Assembly: GCF_004359215.1 (NCBI RefSeq)
Contig: NC_090614.1
Span: 3,651,599-3,715,598 of the forward strand
DNA: 64,000 nucleotides
DNA from: Bremia lactucae
Taxonomy: Eukaryota; Oomycota; Peronosporomycetes; Peronosporales; Peronosporaceae
Direction of reading: 5' to 3'
The notes beneath the pieces were generated by a model. It did no database searches. It saw only the letters and a program-made list of their open reading frames with translations, and was not told the origin of the DNA. Position 1 is the first letter of the stretch, and each line of letters starts with the position of its first letter. This document shows, in pieces, positions 30,651-40,915 of this stretch. The position numbers and the translations under genes are program-made.

Positions 30651-31977
30651 TTTTGTCGAACTATCGACTGTTCACGTTGAAATGATAAGCGTTTTGAACC
30701 TCTTGCACATACTTAGAGCGAGGACAATTACATATTGGTGAGACTTGGCCATCTTTAGTTTTCAACACTTACGCCATGTTTTTCTGTCTATATATACTCG
30801 TCCATTTTAACTGAGGTATTTTAATTGGCAACTTGTCGCTTGAAAAAAGAAACGTTAAATGTTCTATAGAGGCTAATACTCAGTGGGTCAAAAGTTGACT
30901 TCGAGCTAGAGCACGTCAGTCCTCATGCATGTAGTGGAATTAAATGCGTGCCCAATCAACCTTTTTAAAAACAGCCATTGAGTATTTGTGTGCTTAGAAG
31001 GCCTGCCAGCTAATTTGTAGTCCAATTTGAAAGATTTCTTAATACTACGAATCCGAAGTTATTACATGGATGTCCATTTTGATGCTTGTCAAATATTGGC
31101 TTTGAAGCTGGATTATTAACTCGAGAAATGGACGGGTTGAAGTTTTATCTAACAAAATGTAAGGTCGTAAACTTTTTATTTACTTAAACAAACTCGTGAG
31201 CTGCATATGCTCTTCAACTGCTGCACGTCGCTACGACTATGATCAACAAGACCTGCTTATACATCATGACTCCGGGTCTCCTAGCGCGTCACTCTCTTTT
31301 GAAGGTGTTACAGGGGCTTAGTACATATGGTGGCAAATGAAGTTGCCAATCAATACGTTACAAGAAGACAAGTATTGGAGAGGATCCAAAATTTCTTGAA
31401 GAACTTAGCCTTCGATGAAAAAGATATGAAGCAATACGCATTCGACAAAAAAAGTAAGACAACCTCAGACTCGCAGCAAACATTCGCCCGCAATCAGTCG
31501 AGACATTTATAGAAAGAAACAAACGGCCGTGCGACTACACAGTCTCCTTTGGCCTATTGGTAAAAAAGCAAAGATGTCGAATGTCTTCCGTGTCGGAATG
31601 TATCCCGTTAACGTTTCACGAATGTGTAGCTGTGGATTTGGTTTCTTTCATTTTGTAAAACTTCTGAATTGTGACGGAAGCAAACGTTGAGCAAAGCTAA
31701 CTAACTTGTGCTCCCATCACAAGCTCAGTAGGTTTCCAAACTTGTGAAACCATTTAGCAGCTACACATTCGTGTAACCTTAAAAGCATACATTCCAACAC
31801 GAAGGTCACGTGTCACAGACGTGTCGCAAATCGCACGCATGACTGACCCTTTATAATACATATACTAATTATTAAAGGGAACTTTAGCAAGAAAAAGATA
31901 ACTTCTCGAGTTTAAAACTCAATGTGCCGATCCTTTCTAAACCCAAGCACAATACACTGACAATAAACATTGTTCAT
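30651..31977. other. Intergenic; one 61-codon frame of doubtful status
   Basis: A short ATG frame at 31327-31512 encodes a Lys/Gln-rich peptide without known motif and may be spurious. The fold-back element at 31585-31805 is listed separately. Nothing else was recognised. Confidence 0.5.
31585..31805. repeat. MITE-like fold-back element with about 48-bp inverted arms
   Basis: The left arm 31585-31632 and the reverse complement of the right arm 31758-31805 agree at about 40 of 48 positions. The shared inner words are GGAATGTAT and ACGAATGTGTAGCTG. The core is about 125 bp. It lies 172 bp beyond the stop codon of the TIR/ankyrin gene. There is no coding capacity, so a non-autonomous DNA transposon is the simplest reading. 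Confidence 0.75.
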
Positions 31978-34900
31978 TTACCTTTTTATAAAAACGTTTT
32001 CATTCGGCATCACGTCAAAGCTAATATTAATGGAATCACTCGATCCAGTCAGCTCCAGTATCGTAATTGACGAATCCGACGCTCCTTGGTGCGTGCTATG
32101 AGTGCTATCACTCGAAAGAGCGCCTCTCTTTAGCTGCTTGTGCTTGGCCTGCGCAACTCGAAGTGCTTCTTCATGCACCACATCCACCTTGTTAGTTCCA
32201 TAAACATCAATCTCTTCATCCGTATCAAAGTCCTCATCTTCCAGTCCTCCATACGTCAACCTTTCATCATCTTCATCAAACTCGTCCGTAATTCGTCCAA
32301 ACGTTGAAAAATTGCCAATCATCGAGTGCGATAGACTCAAATCCAACGCTTTATTGCGCGTCCGTCCACTCGTGACAGCAAATGTCTGCGAAAGCCGTAG
32401 TGGGGGTACTCCAAAGTTCGCTATATCACTATGTGAACTCGCATAGATACTTGACGAATGGCCAACGTGTCTTCGTACGCTTCGCTCTGTGGGATACAAT
32501 GGATAAAAGGAATGTCGAGCCGACATGGCGCTTGGTCGTACTTCTCCAAACCTCCCATAGACTTGACTCTCTTTAGGAGGTCGCGCTTTGATCCGAAGAC
32601 TAGAGACTTCTTCTCGAAGCGCATCAAGCAAGTGACGTAATGACTGACGAAAGCCCATCATATCACCTTTTGTAAAAAAATGAAAAAATTCACTCCGTGC
32701 GAGACTGTATTTCACCTCAAGACTCAACTCCATGCGATTAACCACAATAGGCAAGATTTTCTTCCCTTTATCTTCGGCAAAGGCCAATTGATCTTTCACC
32801 AATTCACTTGCAAGAGTCTTTTCTGAAAGAAGAATTACAAACACCGAGCACTTGAGAACCGCTTCTTTCGCTTGATGAATACGAACCGACAAATCTTCTT
32901 TCATCGGAATTGTAGACTTCTTCCTCTCGTGCGCTTCCTCGTGATCCTCGGTACCAAAAGATGTCTCTTTCAGAGGCTTTCGGTCAACGTAACACCGTAA
33001 CCCTCCTTCGCGGCACAATTGAGCGCATAATTTCTGAACAAATCGTTGATGGTAGTCTCCATGACAAATAAACACAAACTCTTCGCCACTCGCAGTCGCT
33101 TTGTTTAAATCGTCAAGCGTTTCCACAATACTTTCATTCCCACCACGCGTGTCGAGACTCGTTGAATCAATCTCAACAATACGATCCCTCCGACCTCCAC
33201 GCTTCGCAACGTCTTTATTCATTGCTCGATAAAAGTAGTAGCCCCCCGTGTCAAGTACAATACTATCCGAAACGCCAGTATCATCCACAGAGCTACTCGC
33301 ACTGCTTTCAATGCTCCCATTCGTCTTTACGTGGTCAAAATGACGTTGTTTTCCAGCAGACAATACGCCTTGTAACCCCATCGAACGCGAAGCCTTTTGA
33401 CGATGATGATGATGATACAACATCGATGGCATCATCAACTCTTCATCGTATTCATGAACGAACGAGCTATGCGAGTCCGACAAGTGGTCATTCATGGTAT
33501 CATACGCTGATCCTGTCAGCATGTGCTCATCAAATCGCATTGAATCCATTCCATACGTGCTAATACCAGACATTCCGCAATGAAGACGTCGACTTGGATT
33601 CCCCTTCGCTCCAGGATTAGAACACGTCAATGGCTTTGTCTCGGCACGTCGAATATTGCGCTGAATACTCTCCTCTTTGCGTTTTTCAATTTCATCGCGC
33701 ATTCCATCTAACAGCATGCGCAATTGAGTACGATACGCGTCTTCATCGTATTCATACACCACGTTATTGGCATCCACATGATTGATACGCACAATAGCAC
33801 TTTCAAACGGGACAAGCTGTCGCGTATACAAATACACTTGCACTTCTTCCGAAATACTCGCCTGTTCCGTCGAAATGGCTAAAATTGGCGTTCCTACTTG
33901 TTTGGCCAAAGCCAATTCTTTTAAACACCATTCCGACAGTGCATAGTCTTCCGTAAGAATACAAAGCACCACCGCAGCATTCGTAATCCCTCGTGCAATC
34001 TCTTCTCGCCATACGGAGCCACCTCCAATGCCACTTGGATCCATTAAATCCAGCCATACGGTAATATGGGCCTCTTCAAGGGATTTCCGTACTTTCAATG
34101 CAAATTCAAGATGCGAGTGTGTATAACTAATCATAACATCCCGTGTCCCTGCGGCGCGTTTAATCTCAAATTGTAACCGCGTGGACGTCGTACAGTCAAT
34201 AGGTCGAAATCCCTTGCCATTTGTCCGCATAATGTCGCCTCCCATACTCAATAACGCCAATGCCGTTTCCTGGTCGTCGCGTTTCACGGCGAAATGCAAC
34301 GCCGTGTCACCAGTTAATCCAACGTGGTGATTAATATCACCTCCACTTTCCACCAGAGCTTTAAACATCTCGACACTCGTGCCGCCGGCACAAGCAGCAC
34401 ACAAAATCGGCGTCATATCACTCGCATCTACAATCGTTGGATCCGCACCGTGAGCTAACAGCACGTGCACGCTATCAACGCGATTCACACGCGCAGCCCA
34501 ATGCAAAGCGGTACGTCCGTGTGCATCTTGAAAATTCGCATTTGCTTTTGCAGCAAGGAGAATCTCGAGGGCCTCCACCGCGCCAGTTACGGCAGCCCAA
34601 TGCAATGGCGTACGTTTATTTAGACCCACGTACCCCAACTCGCCCAAGACGTCCGGATGCACGTTTTTCCGTAATAACGTGCGAATCAATGCCACGTTAT
34701 TCATTGCCGCGGCAGCGTGGAGTGGCGTCAACGCCACGTCACCACCCCAGTCTTCGAGCACTTGAGCAACCGCATAGTTTCCACGTAAATACGCCAATTG
34801 CAGCACGGTGATTGTATTCATATGGCCAGGATCTGGAATTGCAAGATGATTCGCTCGTGCTCGAAGCAATTCGTGTACAATGTCTGGATGATCGGCCACA

Positions 34901-36495
34901 AAAAGAGGCGGTAAACGACTTTCACATCGATGCGACGACTTGGAACAGAGATTCACGTTCGCGCCATGGGCAATGAGCCACTGGACTGCCGCCAAACGAC
35001 CCGTACTCACGGCACAATGAAGTGGTGTCACAAGGGTCGTTTTAAACACAGAACAACACAGTTCATCCGCTGGGACGACGGGTTTTGGGATCAAGAAACT
35101 TGCCAAGTACCAAAAGAGGTCCCCGGTACTAAAACGCACTCGGGAGACTTTATCCAATGCATTGACTTGAAAGTGCGCATGAACGAGTAATTCCATGGCT
35201 GCAATATTTCCTTGATACGCTGCCACGTGCATGGGGTTTTTCGTTGCCAATCCAAAGATCCCAAATACCATCACGGGATCGGAATACAATTCATACGCAA
35301 ATGCGTCACCAAGGTGAGTTTTCGCCATTCGAATGGAACGACGAAGGAGCTTTAAATCACCTAATTGAGCGCCTCGAAACAACCGCTTCCGGACGTCCGT
35401 GATAATCGTGGATCGTGCCATTTTCGAGCGTGTTGACTCGAGAGAAGACCCCCTTTTTTCGTGATGTTTTTTCTTTCGTTTCATCTTGGCACGCAACATA
35501 TGCGCTTTCACGTCGCCAGTTTGATCACTTTCTTTAAAAGCGCCTAATTGCATTTTAATATGTTCTCGAAAACGCGCAAATGCACGCATGAGAACGAACA
35601 GGAGGTAAAACATTACGACAGCCCCGCTACAAAAGAGAAACGCGAGGGCATTAAAATCGCATGCTTGAAAGAGTTTGCCACTGGCGACGTAGTAGATAAA
35701 AAAACCAAATACAAGAGCTTCGTAGACAAACATACCGACACTCACAAGCTCACAGATTTGAAGACAGATTGTTCGTTTGACCTTTTGCAAGCGACCACCT
35801 TCATCAATACGCTCTTCTCGTCGAAACGGTTCAAATAGTCGCCATCCAGACGCTGGGAGGCCTAGAATCAACACTGCCGGGAACAAATGATACACTAATG
35901 CTGCGAGTGCTAAGGATTTGGAACAATTGGGTGCCGTACTTGAGAATAAAACTGTTAACGGCGAACCAATGTATAACGTGCTCTCTCGACTTCCGATTTC
36001 GTCTTCGAATTTGTAAAAATAGAAAAAACCCAGTGCAATTAAATCACCCAGGACAATGAAGTGGGACAATCGGAGTAACTTTCTTGCAAAGTACGAATTA
36101 CTCTGAAATTGCCCAGTAAGGTATCGTTTGGGTAACTTTGACACCCCACGAAATTCGATGGAACTCATGCGCGTCGTGTGTTCTGTTGTATCGCCTTTGC
36201 TGCTTTGATCCGCGTCCGTGTTTTTGCGCAATCGAAGCGGTAAGTTGTGTTCTAGAGATCCGTGCTTGCTCGTGGAATGTATCGAATGCTGAACTTCCGT
36301 GTCGGACGTCTCGGCTGTTTGACTCCGACAGTAGGGCGATCTTCGTCCTCTTGGTGTGTCCGGATGAAACGTAGCTGAACACGAATACTCTTGAATGGGC
36401 GTCTCAATTTTGATATATTGCGTCTCCGAGTTGCGCGAAGGCTGCGGCTCGGCGTGGTCGTCCGTGTGGATGGTCAGGTGAGTCTTGGGGTCCAT
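31978..36495 (-). CDS. Membrane-anchored ankyrin protein with tandem TIR domains, 1505 residues, single exon
   Basis: ATG at 36495 gives MDPKTHLTIH; a GTG-initiated extension of 13 codons is less likely. Residues 1-140 are polar. Four hydrophobic segments lie at about 143-160, 192-213, 245-271 and 281-306. Ankyrin repeats span about 418-767 (for example NPMHVAA, TPLHCAV, TPLHAAA, TPLHWAA, TALHWAA, TALHFAV). TIR1 (about 786-890) begins RDVMISYTHSH, has a BB-loop-like GIGGGSVWREEIARGI and the motif SEWCLKELALAK; its glutamate, codon 33916-33918, matches the catalytic Glu of plant TIR NADases. A linker with RMLLDGMRDEIE follows. The second TIR-like domain (about 1139-1252) begins EEFVFICHGD and has DQLAFAEDKGKKILPI, with Gln (codon 32788-32790) in place of Glu. 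The tail is acidic and Ser-rich. Its paralogue is at 59585-64000. Enzyme activity is inferred, not shown. Confidence 0.9.
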   Translation of the reverse strand: MDPKTHLTIHTDDHAEPQPSRNSETQYIKIETPIQEYSCSATFHPDTPRGRRSPYCRSQTAETSDTEVQHSIHSTSKHGSLEHNLPLRLRKNTDADQSSKGDTTEHTTRMSSIEFRGVSKLPKRYLTGQFQSNSYFARKLLRLSHFIVLGDLIALGFFYFYKFEDEIGSRESTLYIGSPLTVLFSSTAPNCSKSLALAALVYHLFPAVLILGLPASGWRLFEPFRREERIDEGGRLQKVKRTICLQICELVSVGMFVYEALVFGFFIYYVASGKLFQACDFNALAFLFCSGAVVMFYLLFVLMRAFARFREHIKMQLGAFKESDQTGDVKAHMLRAKMKRKKKHHEKRGSSLESTRSKMARSTIITDVRKRLFRGAQLGDLKLLRRSIRMAKTHLGDAFAYELYSDPVMVFGIFGLATKNPMHVAAYQGNIAAMELLVHAHFQVNALDKVSRVRFSTGDLFWYLASFLIPKPVVPADELCCSVFKTTLVTPLHCAVSTGRLAAVQWLIAHGANVNLCSKSSHRCESRLPPLFVADHPDIVHELLRARANHLAIPDPGHMNTITVLQLAYLRGNYAVAQVLEDWGGDVALTPLHAAAAMNNVALIRTLLRKNVHPDVLGELGYVGLNKRTPLHWAAVTGAVEALEILLAAKANANFQDAHGRTALHWAARVNRVDSVHVLLAHGADPTIVDASDMTPILCAACAGGTSVEMFKALVESGGDINHHVGLTGDTALHFAVKRDDQETALALLSMGGDIMRTNGKGFRPIDCTTSTRLQFEIKRAAGTRDVMISYTHSHLEFALKVRKSLEEAHITVWLDLMDPSGIGGGSVWREEIARGITNAAVVLCILTEDYALSEWCLKELALAKQVGTPILAISTEQASISEEVQVYLYTRQLVPFESAIVRINHVDANNVVYEYDEDAYRTQLRMLLDGMRDEIEKRKEESIQRNIRRAETKPLTCSNPGAKGNPSRRLHCGMSGISTYGMDSMRFDEHMLTGSAYDTMNDHLSDSHSSFVHEYDEELMMPSMLYHHHHRQKASRSMGLQGVLSAGKQRHFDHVKTNGSIESSASSSVDDTGVSDSIVLDTGGYYFYRAMNKDVAKRGGRRDRIVEIDSTSLDTRGGNESIVETLDDLNKATASGEEFVFICHGDYHQRFVQKLCAQLCREGGLRCYVDRKPLKETSFGTEDHEEAHERKKSTIPMKEDLSVRIHQAKEAVLKCSVFVILLSEKTLASELVKDQLAFAEDKGKKILPIVVNRMELSLEVKYSLARSEFFHFFTKGDMMGFRQSLRHLLDALREEVSSLRIKARPPKESQVYGRFGEVRPSAMSARHSFYPLYPTERSVRRHVGHSSSIYASSHSDIANFGVPPLRLSQTFAVTSGRTRNKALDLSLSHSMIGNFSTFGRITDEFDEDDERLTYGGLEDEDFDTDEEIDVYGTNKVDVVHEEALRVAQAKHKQLKRGALSSDSTHSTHQGASDSSITILELTGSSDSINISFDVMPNENVFIKR

Positions 36496-37713
36496 AATAC
36501 ACTGAGAAATTGATAGACATACGATATGGACCACATGACTTGATTAATATATGCTTGTATACAAACCGTATATCTTTCATCTCAAGAGCCGGAAGACATT
36601 GTGCACTCATTTTTATGGAATCGCAGACAGGTCGGGTCTTGGCATTTGTATGAGCAATCAAAATCGAAGGAATTAGATTTATTGAAGGCTGTGGCCAGTA
36701 ATGACGTATACGGAAGGGATGACTCTTCCCCATCTGGATATGGGCAGTATTTGTGCTCATAAAAGGTCACGTAATACTTTAAAGAAAAGGAGACTTTGGT
36801 ACTTTTTATGACCTTGGTAATGGCTGGGAATTGGGACTTATTATTCGCAAGGATGATGCCAACCGTACTTTTGATTTTGTAAGTCTACGTTAAGGCAATG
36901 GATACAATCATCGGAGAGGAACGAGTGCACCTGTCTGTACGATCGACTTTTATCGTGCGTGGTGGGTGATTGGACACCCTTGTAGCGCGTGTCTTCGCAT
37001 ATGTGCAGCAGTCAAAGTAGTGACGAGCTTATGAATATTCACCCGACTCTTTTCCCGCTCTCTTCCTTAAGTCAATAATCTTAAGTCGCAGTACTGTAAT
37101 ACTCGTCATCAAAGATTAGTTTAGCTAAATGACAACGCCTAGGCTGTGAATGCTCTGAACTTAGGCCATATGCGATATAACTACATAGGTTTTTCATTAC
37201 TATCGTCCGACCTTGAGCAAGGGAATTCCAGCTGGCTACAGCCAAAAATATTTCAAATTTGACTTTTTAAATTGTGATGGGACGATTGTGAAGGAAGCTT
37301 GGCTTTCCGCCACGGCCTCACTCTGTCGAAAAGTCTGCCGTATCTGCTGCCTCCATGGGATAAGTGGCAAGTTGTACATATTCGTTGGACGCATTGCCAT
37401 AACACCAAGCTGTAGCATCTGTTAATGACTTGTTGTCTCGTAAAGAGCCTGCCAGTCACGGGAATGCTACTCTAGTTTGAATCCATAAGATCGAAAGCAC
37501 GTTCTCAGTCGTACTGGACCGATACTTTGTCGTTGAATCAGGCTTTGGTCAATTGTATGATTTAATGGTTGTCGCTTAGTTTATTATAAAACTTGCTTAG
37601 GCTTTCATTACCACGGATTATTCATTCTTACAGTGCCCACCACAGAATACTAAAATATCAAGCCTTTTCTGAAATTTTAAGAAATCGGACCTAGCAAATT
37701 CGTCTTGTCCTTC
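36496..37713. other. Intergenic between CUL3 and the TIR/ankyrin gene (both minus)
   Basis: Only short frames (for example 37213-37425) without known motifs. It contains the promoter of the TIR/ankyrin gene on its left and the CUL3 terminator on its right. Confidence 0.5.
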
Positions 37714-39975
37714 TCAAGCTAAATAATTGTACATACGTCGATCCGTAACGCTACGTTGGAGGTACTCGCGCTCAATGAGACTTTCAATGCGTAGCTTAAT
37801 GAGCTGAGGCGTTGGCGTGAAGCGACCGACCATCTGGCGCGTTACTTCGGCAATAAGCTGATTGTGTGGCATTTGCTTCCGTGTCTTCATAATTCGCACA
37901 ATCGCGGCCTCAATGAGGTGTTTCCGATCTTCTGCGACCGTAGGTGGCAGCCCTTCCTTCGTGGCATGCAACGTCACCACTGGCAACAAGGACGTTTCTT
38001 TCTGCGATACAAGCGGGATCCGTATACGCCGTAACTTAGACTTGTACAAGTCATTCACAATGAACGAATCACTCGCTTCATCAATACGCTTCCCTTTCGA
38101 GCTTTTGATTAAAATCTTATACTTTGGCGTACAGAGAGAAATGAGATGTCGTTTTAGATCGTTTACGTGAATTCTCGTGACATCCAATAGGTCGTTAAAA
38201 CGCCATTTAGACCGCGAGTTAAAAAGCATTAAAATCACGGCTTGATACGTCGATACATTCAGTTCATGACGATGAAGAGCGTTGTCTGAAGGTGAAGCGA
38301 AGGTTGCACGAAGGTCGACGGTCCCCATATTGGCCATCCACGCCAATTTGCGCCCATTATGTCGCGTGTAATAGAACGCTTCAAAGGTTCGAGTCAATTG
38401 AATCAATTCAAGTGGAAGCGCACATGTAGGAGCCATCTCTGTGGGCCAGAAACCACTTGTCAGCACATGAACGGACAAGACCATGGGAGGTACCGGTAGA
38501 TCAATTTCAAGACCGGTACTTCGGTCAGTATTTCCTGCCTTTTTAAACAATTCCATCAGGTCTTTCGAAATATTCATATCCTTAAACATTCCTTCGAGTT
38601 TCGACGTGAATTGATACCCACACTCGGCTTTCAGCTTTGAAATCACGAGTTTTTCGGCCTCGTCCGATGTGCCACGACTGTTTAAAAGGCGTTTGGCCAG
38701 TAAAACTTTATAAAATTCTTCAAACACGTCTTTATCTTGCAAGTACCGAAACAGCGCAATGATTTGAGTGACACGAGTATCCATTTCTTCTTGAAATCGA
38801 TTCTTGGATCGAAGTAATTCATCGAGATAATGGGCTAAATACCCCGCACAGATTGTATTGGTATTCATAAAGGCCTCAAATCCTTGCTTCATGGATTTAT
38901 AAAATTGCGTATCCTCCAAGAAACAATTCGACAAGAAATTCAAGAGTGTTTCACGCAACGTTAATAATTTGTCCACAAATTGAGACGCATCCAACGCCGT
39001 GTCAGCACACGATTGTGTCTTGACAAACTCATTTCCCTCACTAATAACATACTGCAATAAACACTCACTCATTCTTGGCAATGTACTCGGTACACGTCGA
39101 AATAATGCGTACATTCGACGTAAAGCTTGCGTTTTATGATCTCGAAAGAGCGCATTACACCCCGATGCCTCCATTTCTACCAAAGCTTGGGCTTGATTCT
39201 TAATCAATTGAGTCTCTACGATTGATTTTAATTTATGCTCCGTCGACGGATGCAAGTACTGCAACACCCGTGCGCTTTCTTCATTTAATCGTTGTTCGGC
39301 TTTTTCCAAATATTCGGGACAAGTGGCAACATCAAGCATCATTTGAGCTTCAGCTCGATAGAACTCTAGTGTCGTGTCTAGAAAACCTTTCTCAAATTCC
39401 ATCTCGTATACTGTGTTGGAATGTACGCCAAGATCAACGAGCATTCGAAGGACGTTCTTTAAAAGGTCCCGATCCACGAGCTCGCCGTGACGTTCTCGCT
39501 CAATACTTCCAAGCAGGCAACCACGTAAGCGCTCACGGACGCTATTGTGACGGATAATAATGTCTCGAAAGAGATACAAACCATTATCATAGACTGGAAG
39601 CTTGCGCTTTTGCGTCACGTACGTTCGATCCATGTACATGAGAATATCACGGACCATAGTCATAACGACTTGGTGGTCGACCCACTGGTCATTTAGCGCT
39701 CGAAGTAGCATCTCATCCGTGACACTAGATACAATCTGTGCAACTTCGTTCAAATGTTCCGTGATGACGCCAACGACACCGTTGTAGAGCAAGTCGCCGT
39801 GCTTGTGAAGCACGAGATTATATGAATTGCGATAAAGTTCTTCAAACGAAAGCACGCTCGCGTTATGCGAGAAAATCTCGTAAATGGCCGTACGTAGTGA
39901 TGCCCAGATTTCTTTGGCACGCGCTGGGTCCATGCCCATGTTCTGGCGATAGGGCTTGATCACCAACTTCTTCAT
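37714..39975 (-). CDS. CUL3: Cullin-3, 753 residues, single exon
   Basis: Cullin-3 is the scaffold of CRL3 ubiquitin ligases, binding BTB-domain substrate receptors at its N-terminus and RBX1 at its C-terminus. ATG at 39975 gives MKKLVIKPYRQNMG; a GTG five codons upstream is not needed. Residues 10-110 (IWASLRTAIYEI, SFEELYRNSYNLVLHKHGDLLYNG, DHQVVMTMVRDILMYMDR) match the CUL3 BTB-binding helices closely. The cullin-homology region includes YLQDKDVFEEFYKVLLAKRLL and the FW/PT stretch SGFWPT. The winged-helix end has the neddylation block IVRIMKTRKQM, with the lysine at residue 697, exactly 56 residues from the end as in human CUL3 (K712 of 768). The C-terminus RRMYNYLA is typical. Confidence 0.96.
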   Translation of the reverse strand: MKKLVIKPYRQNMGMDPARAKEIWASLRTAIYEIFSHNASVLSFEELYRNSYNLVLHKHGDLLYNGVVGVITEHLNEVAQIVSSVTDEMLLRALNDQWVDHQVVMTMVRDILMYMDRTYVTQKRKLPVYDNGLYLFRDIIIRHNSVRERLRGCLLGSIERERHGELVDRDLLKNVLRMLVDLGVHSNTVYEMEFEKGFLDTTLEFYRAEAQMMLDVATCPEYLEKAEQRLNEESARVLQYLHPSTEHKLKSIVETQLIKNQAQALVEMEASGCNALFRDHKTQALRRMYALFRRVPSTLPRMSECLLQYVISEGNEFVKTQSCADTALDASQFVDKLLTLRETLLNFLSNCFLEDTQFYKSMKQGFEAFMNTNTICAGYLAHYLDELLRSKNRFQEEMDTRVTQIIALFRYLQDKDVFEEFYKVLLAKRLLNSRGTSDEAEKLVISKLKAECGYQFTSKLEGMFKDMNISKDLMELFKKAGNTDRSTGLEIDLPVPPMVLSVHVLTSGFWPTEMAPTCALPLELIQLTRTFEAFYYTRHNGRKLAWMANMGTVDLRATFASPSDNALHRHELNVSTYQAVILMLFNSRSKWRFNDLLDVTRIHVNDLKRHLISLCTPKYKILIKSSKGKRIDEASDSFIVNDLYKSKLRRIRIPLVSQKETSLLPVVTLHATKEGLPPTVAEDRKHLIEAAIVRIMKTRKQMPHNQLIAEVTRQMVGRFTPTPQLIKLRIESLIEREYLQRSVTDRRMYNYLA

Positions 39976-40186
39976 ACCGAAGGCGTGCACGAAAGGTTTA
40001 TGACGTGGTCGAGGTTGGTGAAGGAGTGGCTTGATTGGTCAAAAATACATGGAATCGAACAAACGATTTCCGATTGAAGAGCACTTGTTGATCTTTACGA
40101 GTCAGAAGTCGGTCATTTTATGAACTTTTACTGCAAGGATTGCTGTGTTTTAAGTGTGTTTTTTTACTATGAGAGAAGGCGACCGA

Positions 40187-40360
40187 TGTAACGGTGTGTA
40201 CCGTTACATAAATTTTATTTCCTATAAGAGGAATAACAATAATTATCTCCTATAATTTGGTATTATTAGAACTATTCTAGTCAAAATTAATAACGGTAAT
40301 AATTTGTACGTTTTTGTCTATTTCCTCTTTTCGGTATTATCAATGCAAAAAGACATTAGT
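40187..40360 (+). repeat. LTR-B 5' fragment of plus copy
   Basis: It starts with the hairpin TGTAACGGT-GTGT-ACCGTTACA, followed by ATAAATTTTATTTCC, then runs to AGACATTAG, where it joins gag-side sequence directly. The same order appears reversed at 50997-50820 and forward at 45125-45300. Confidence 0.75.
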
Positions 40361-40505
40361 CTGGAACAGGCTTTTGTCCACTCGGGTGCATATCGTCCAC
40401 CGAGACGACAAGAAAACAGAGGTCTTCAGAACACATGAATTTCTCGTATGTAGAGAGCGAGAAACCTCGCTCTTCAAGTTACAAACGGTTACGAAAATGT
40501 AATCG

Positions 40506-40915
40506 TTGTCAAGAATGGGCCACTACGCCTATGAGTGTAGTGCCCACGGCCAGTGCCTCAAAGCACCTCGCAAAACGATCGACCTCTCGCTAGGAACAGC
40601 GGAGGATGCGGATCCGACGATTTGCGAAATTGCAACGGCGAGGCGGATAGTCGAAAACCGGTCGGGGTCAGTAGGTGCGGAGAGCCCTACTGATCCAACA
40701 ACGTCAAAAGAATTTGCAGGCCTTTGACGAAAGTTGCTCCTCACACACAAACATTGTGTGTAACTGTCCCAGCGGATGAGGTTAACCACATCATTCTGAT
40801 AATAAGAGTTTCAAGTAAGTTGCCACTTACGTCCCTTGTCGATTGTAGGGCGTCGAATAATTTCATTACTTGCCAATTGCCAGAAGTCAAAAAAATGAGC
40901 GCGATACACCTCTAA
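40506..40915 (+). pseudogene. Gypsy family B gag end and protease
   Basis: The gag end (GHYAYECSAHGQCLKAPR) looks like a relict of a zinc knuckle. After a stop the next frame continues APHTQTLCVTVPADEVNHII and LVDCRASNNFITCQ. The retropepsin site is D-C-R-A, with Arg in place of the usual Gly. The same protein words occur in the minus copy at 49193-49558 (SPHTQTLCVTVPGDEVN). Confidence 0.75.

Noticed and set aside
31327..31512. 61-codon plus-strand frame
   Set aside because: Short, Lys/Gln-rich and in AT-rich DNA, with no homology recognised. Chance is likely.
34437..34811. Plus-strand open frames inside the TIR/ankyrin gene
   Set aside because: They are antisense shadows of the ankyrin repeats and have no motif of their own.
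36496..36534. GTG start extending the TIR/ankyrin protein by 13 residues
   Set aside because: ATG at 36495 is available and nothing in the extension looks conserved.
39976..39990. GTG start for CUL3, five codons upstream
   Set aside because: Nuclear genes use ATG, and ATG at 39975 is in frame and gives a normal cullin N-terminus.
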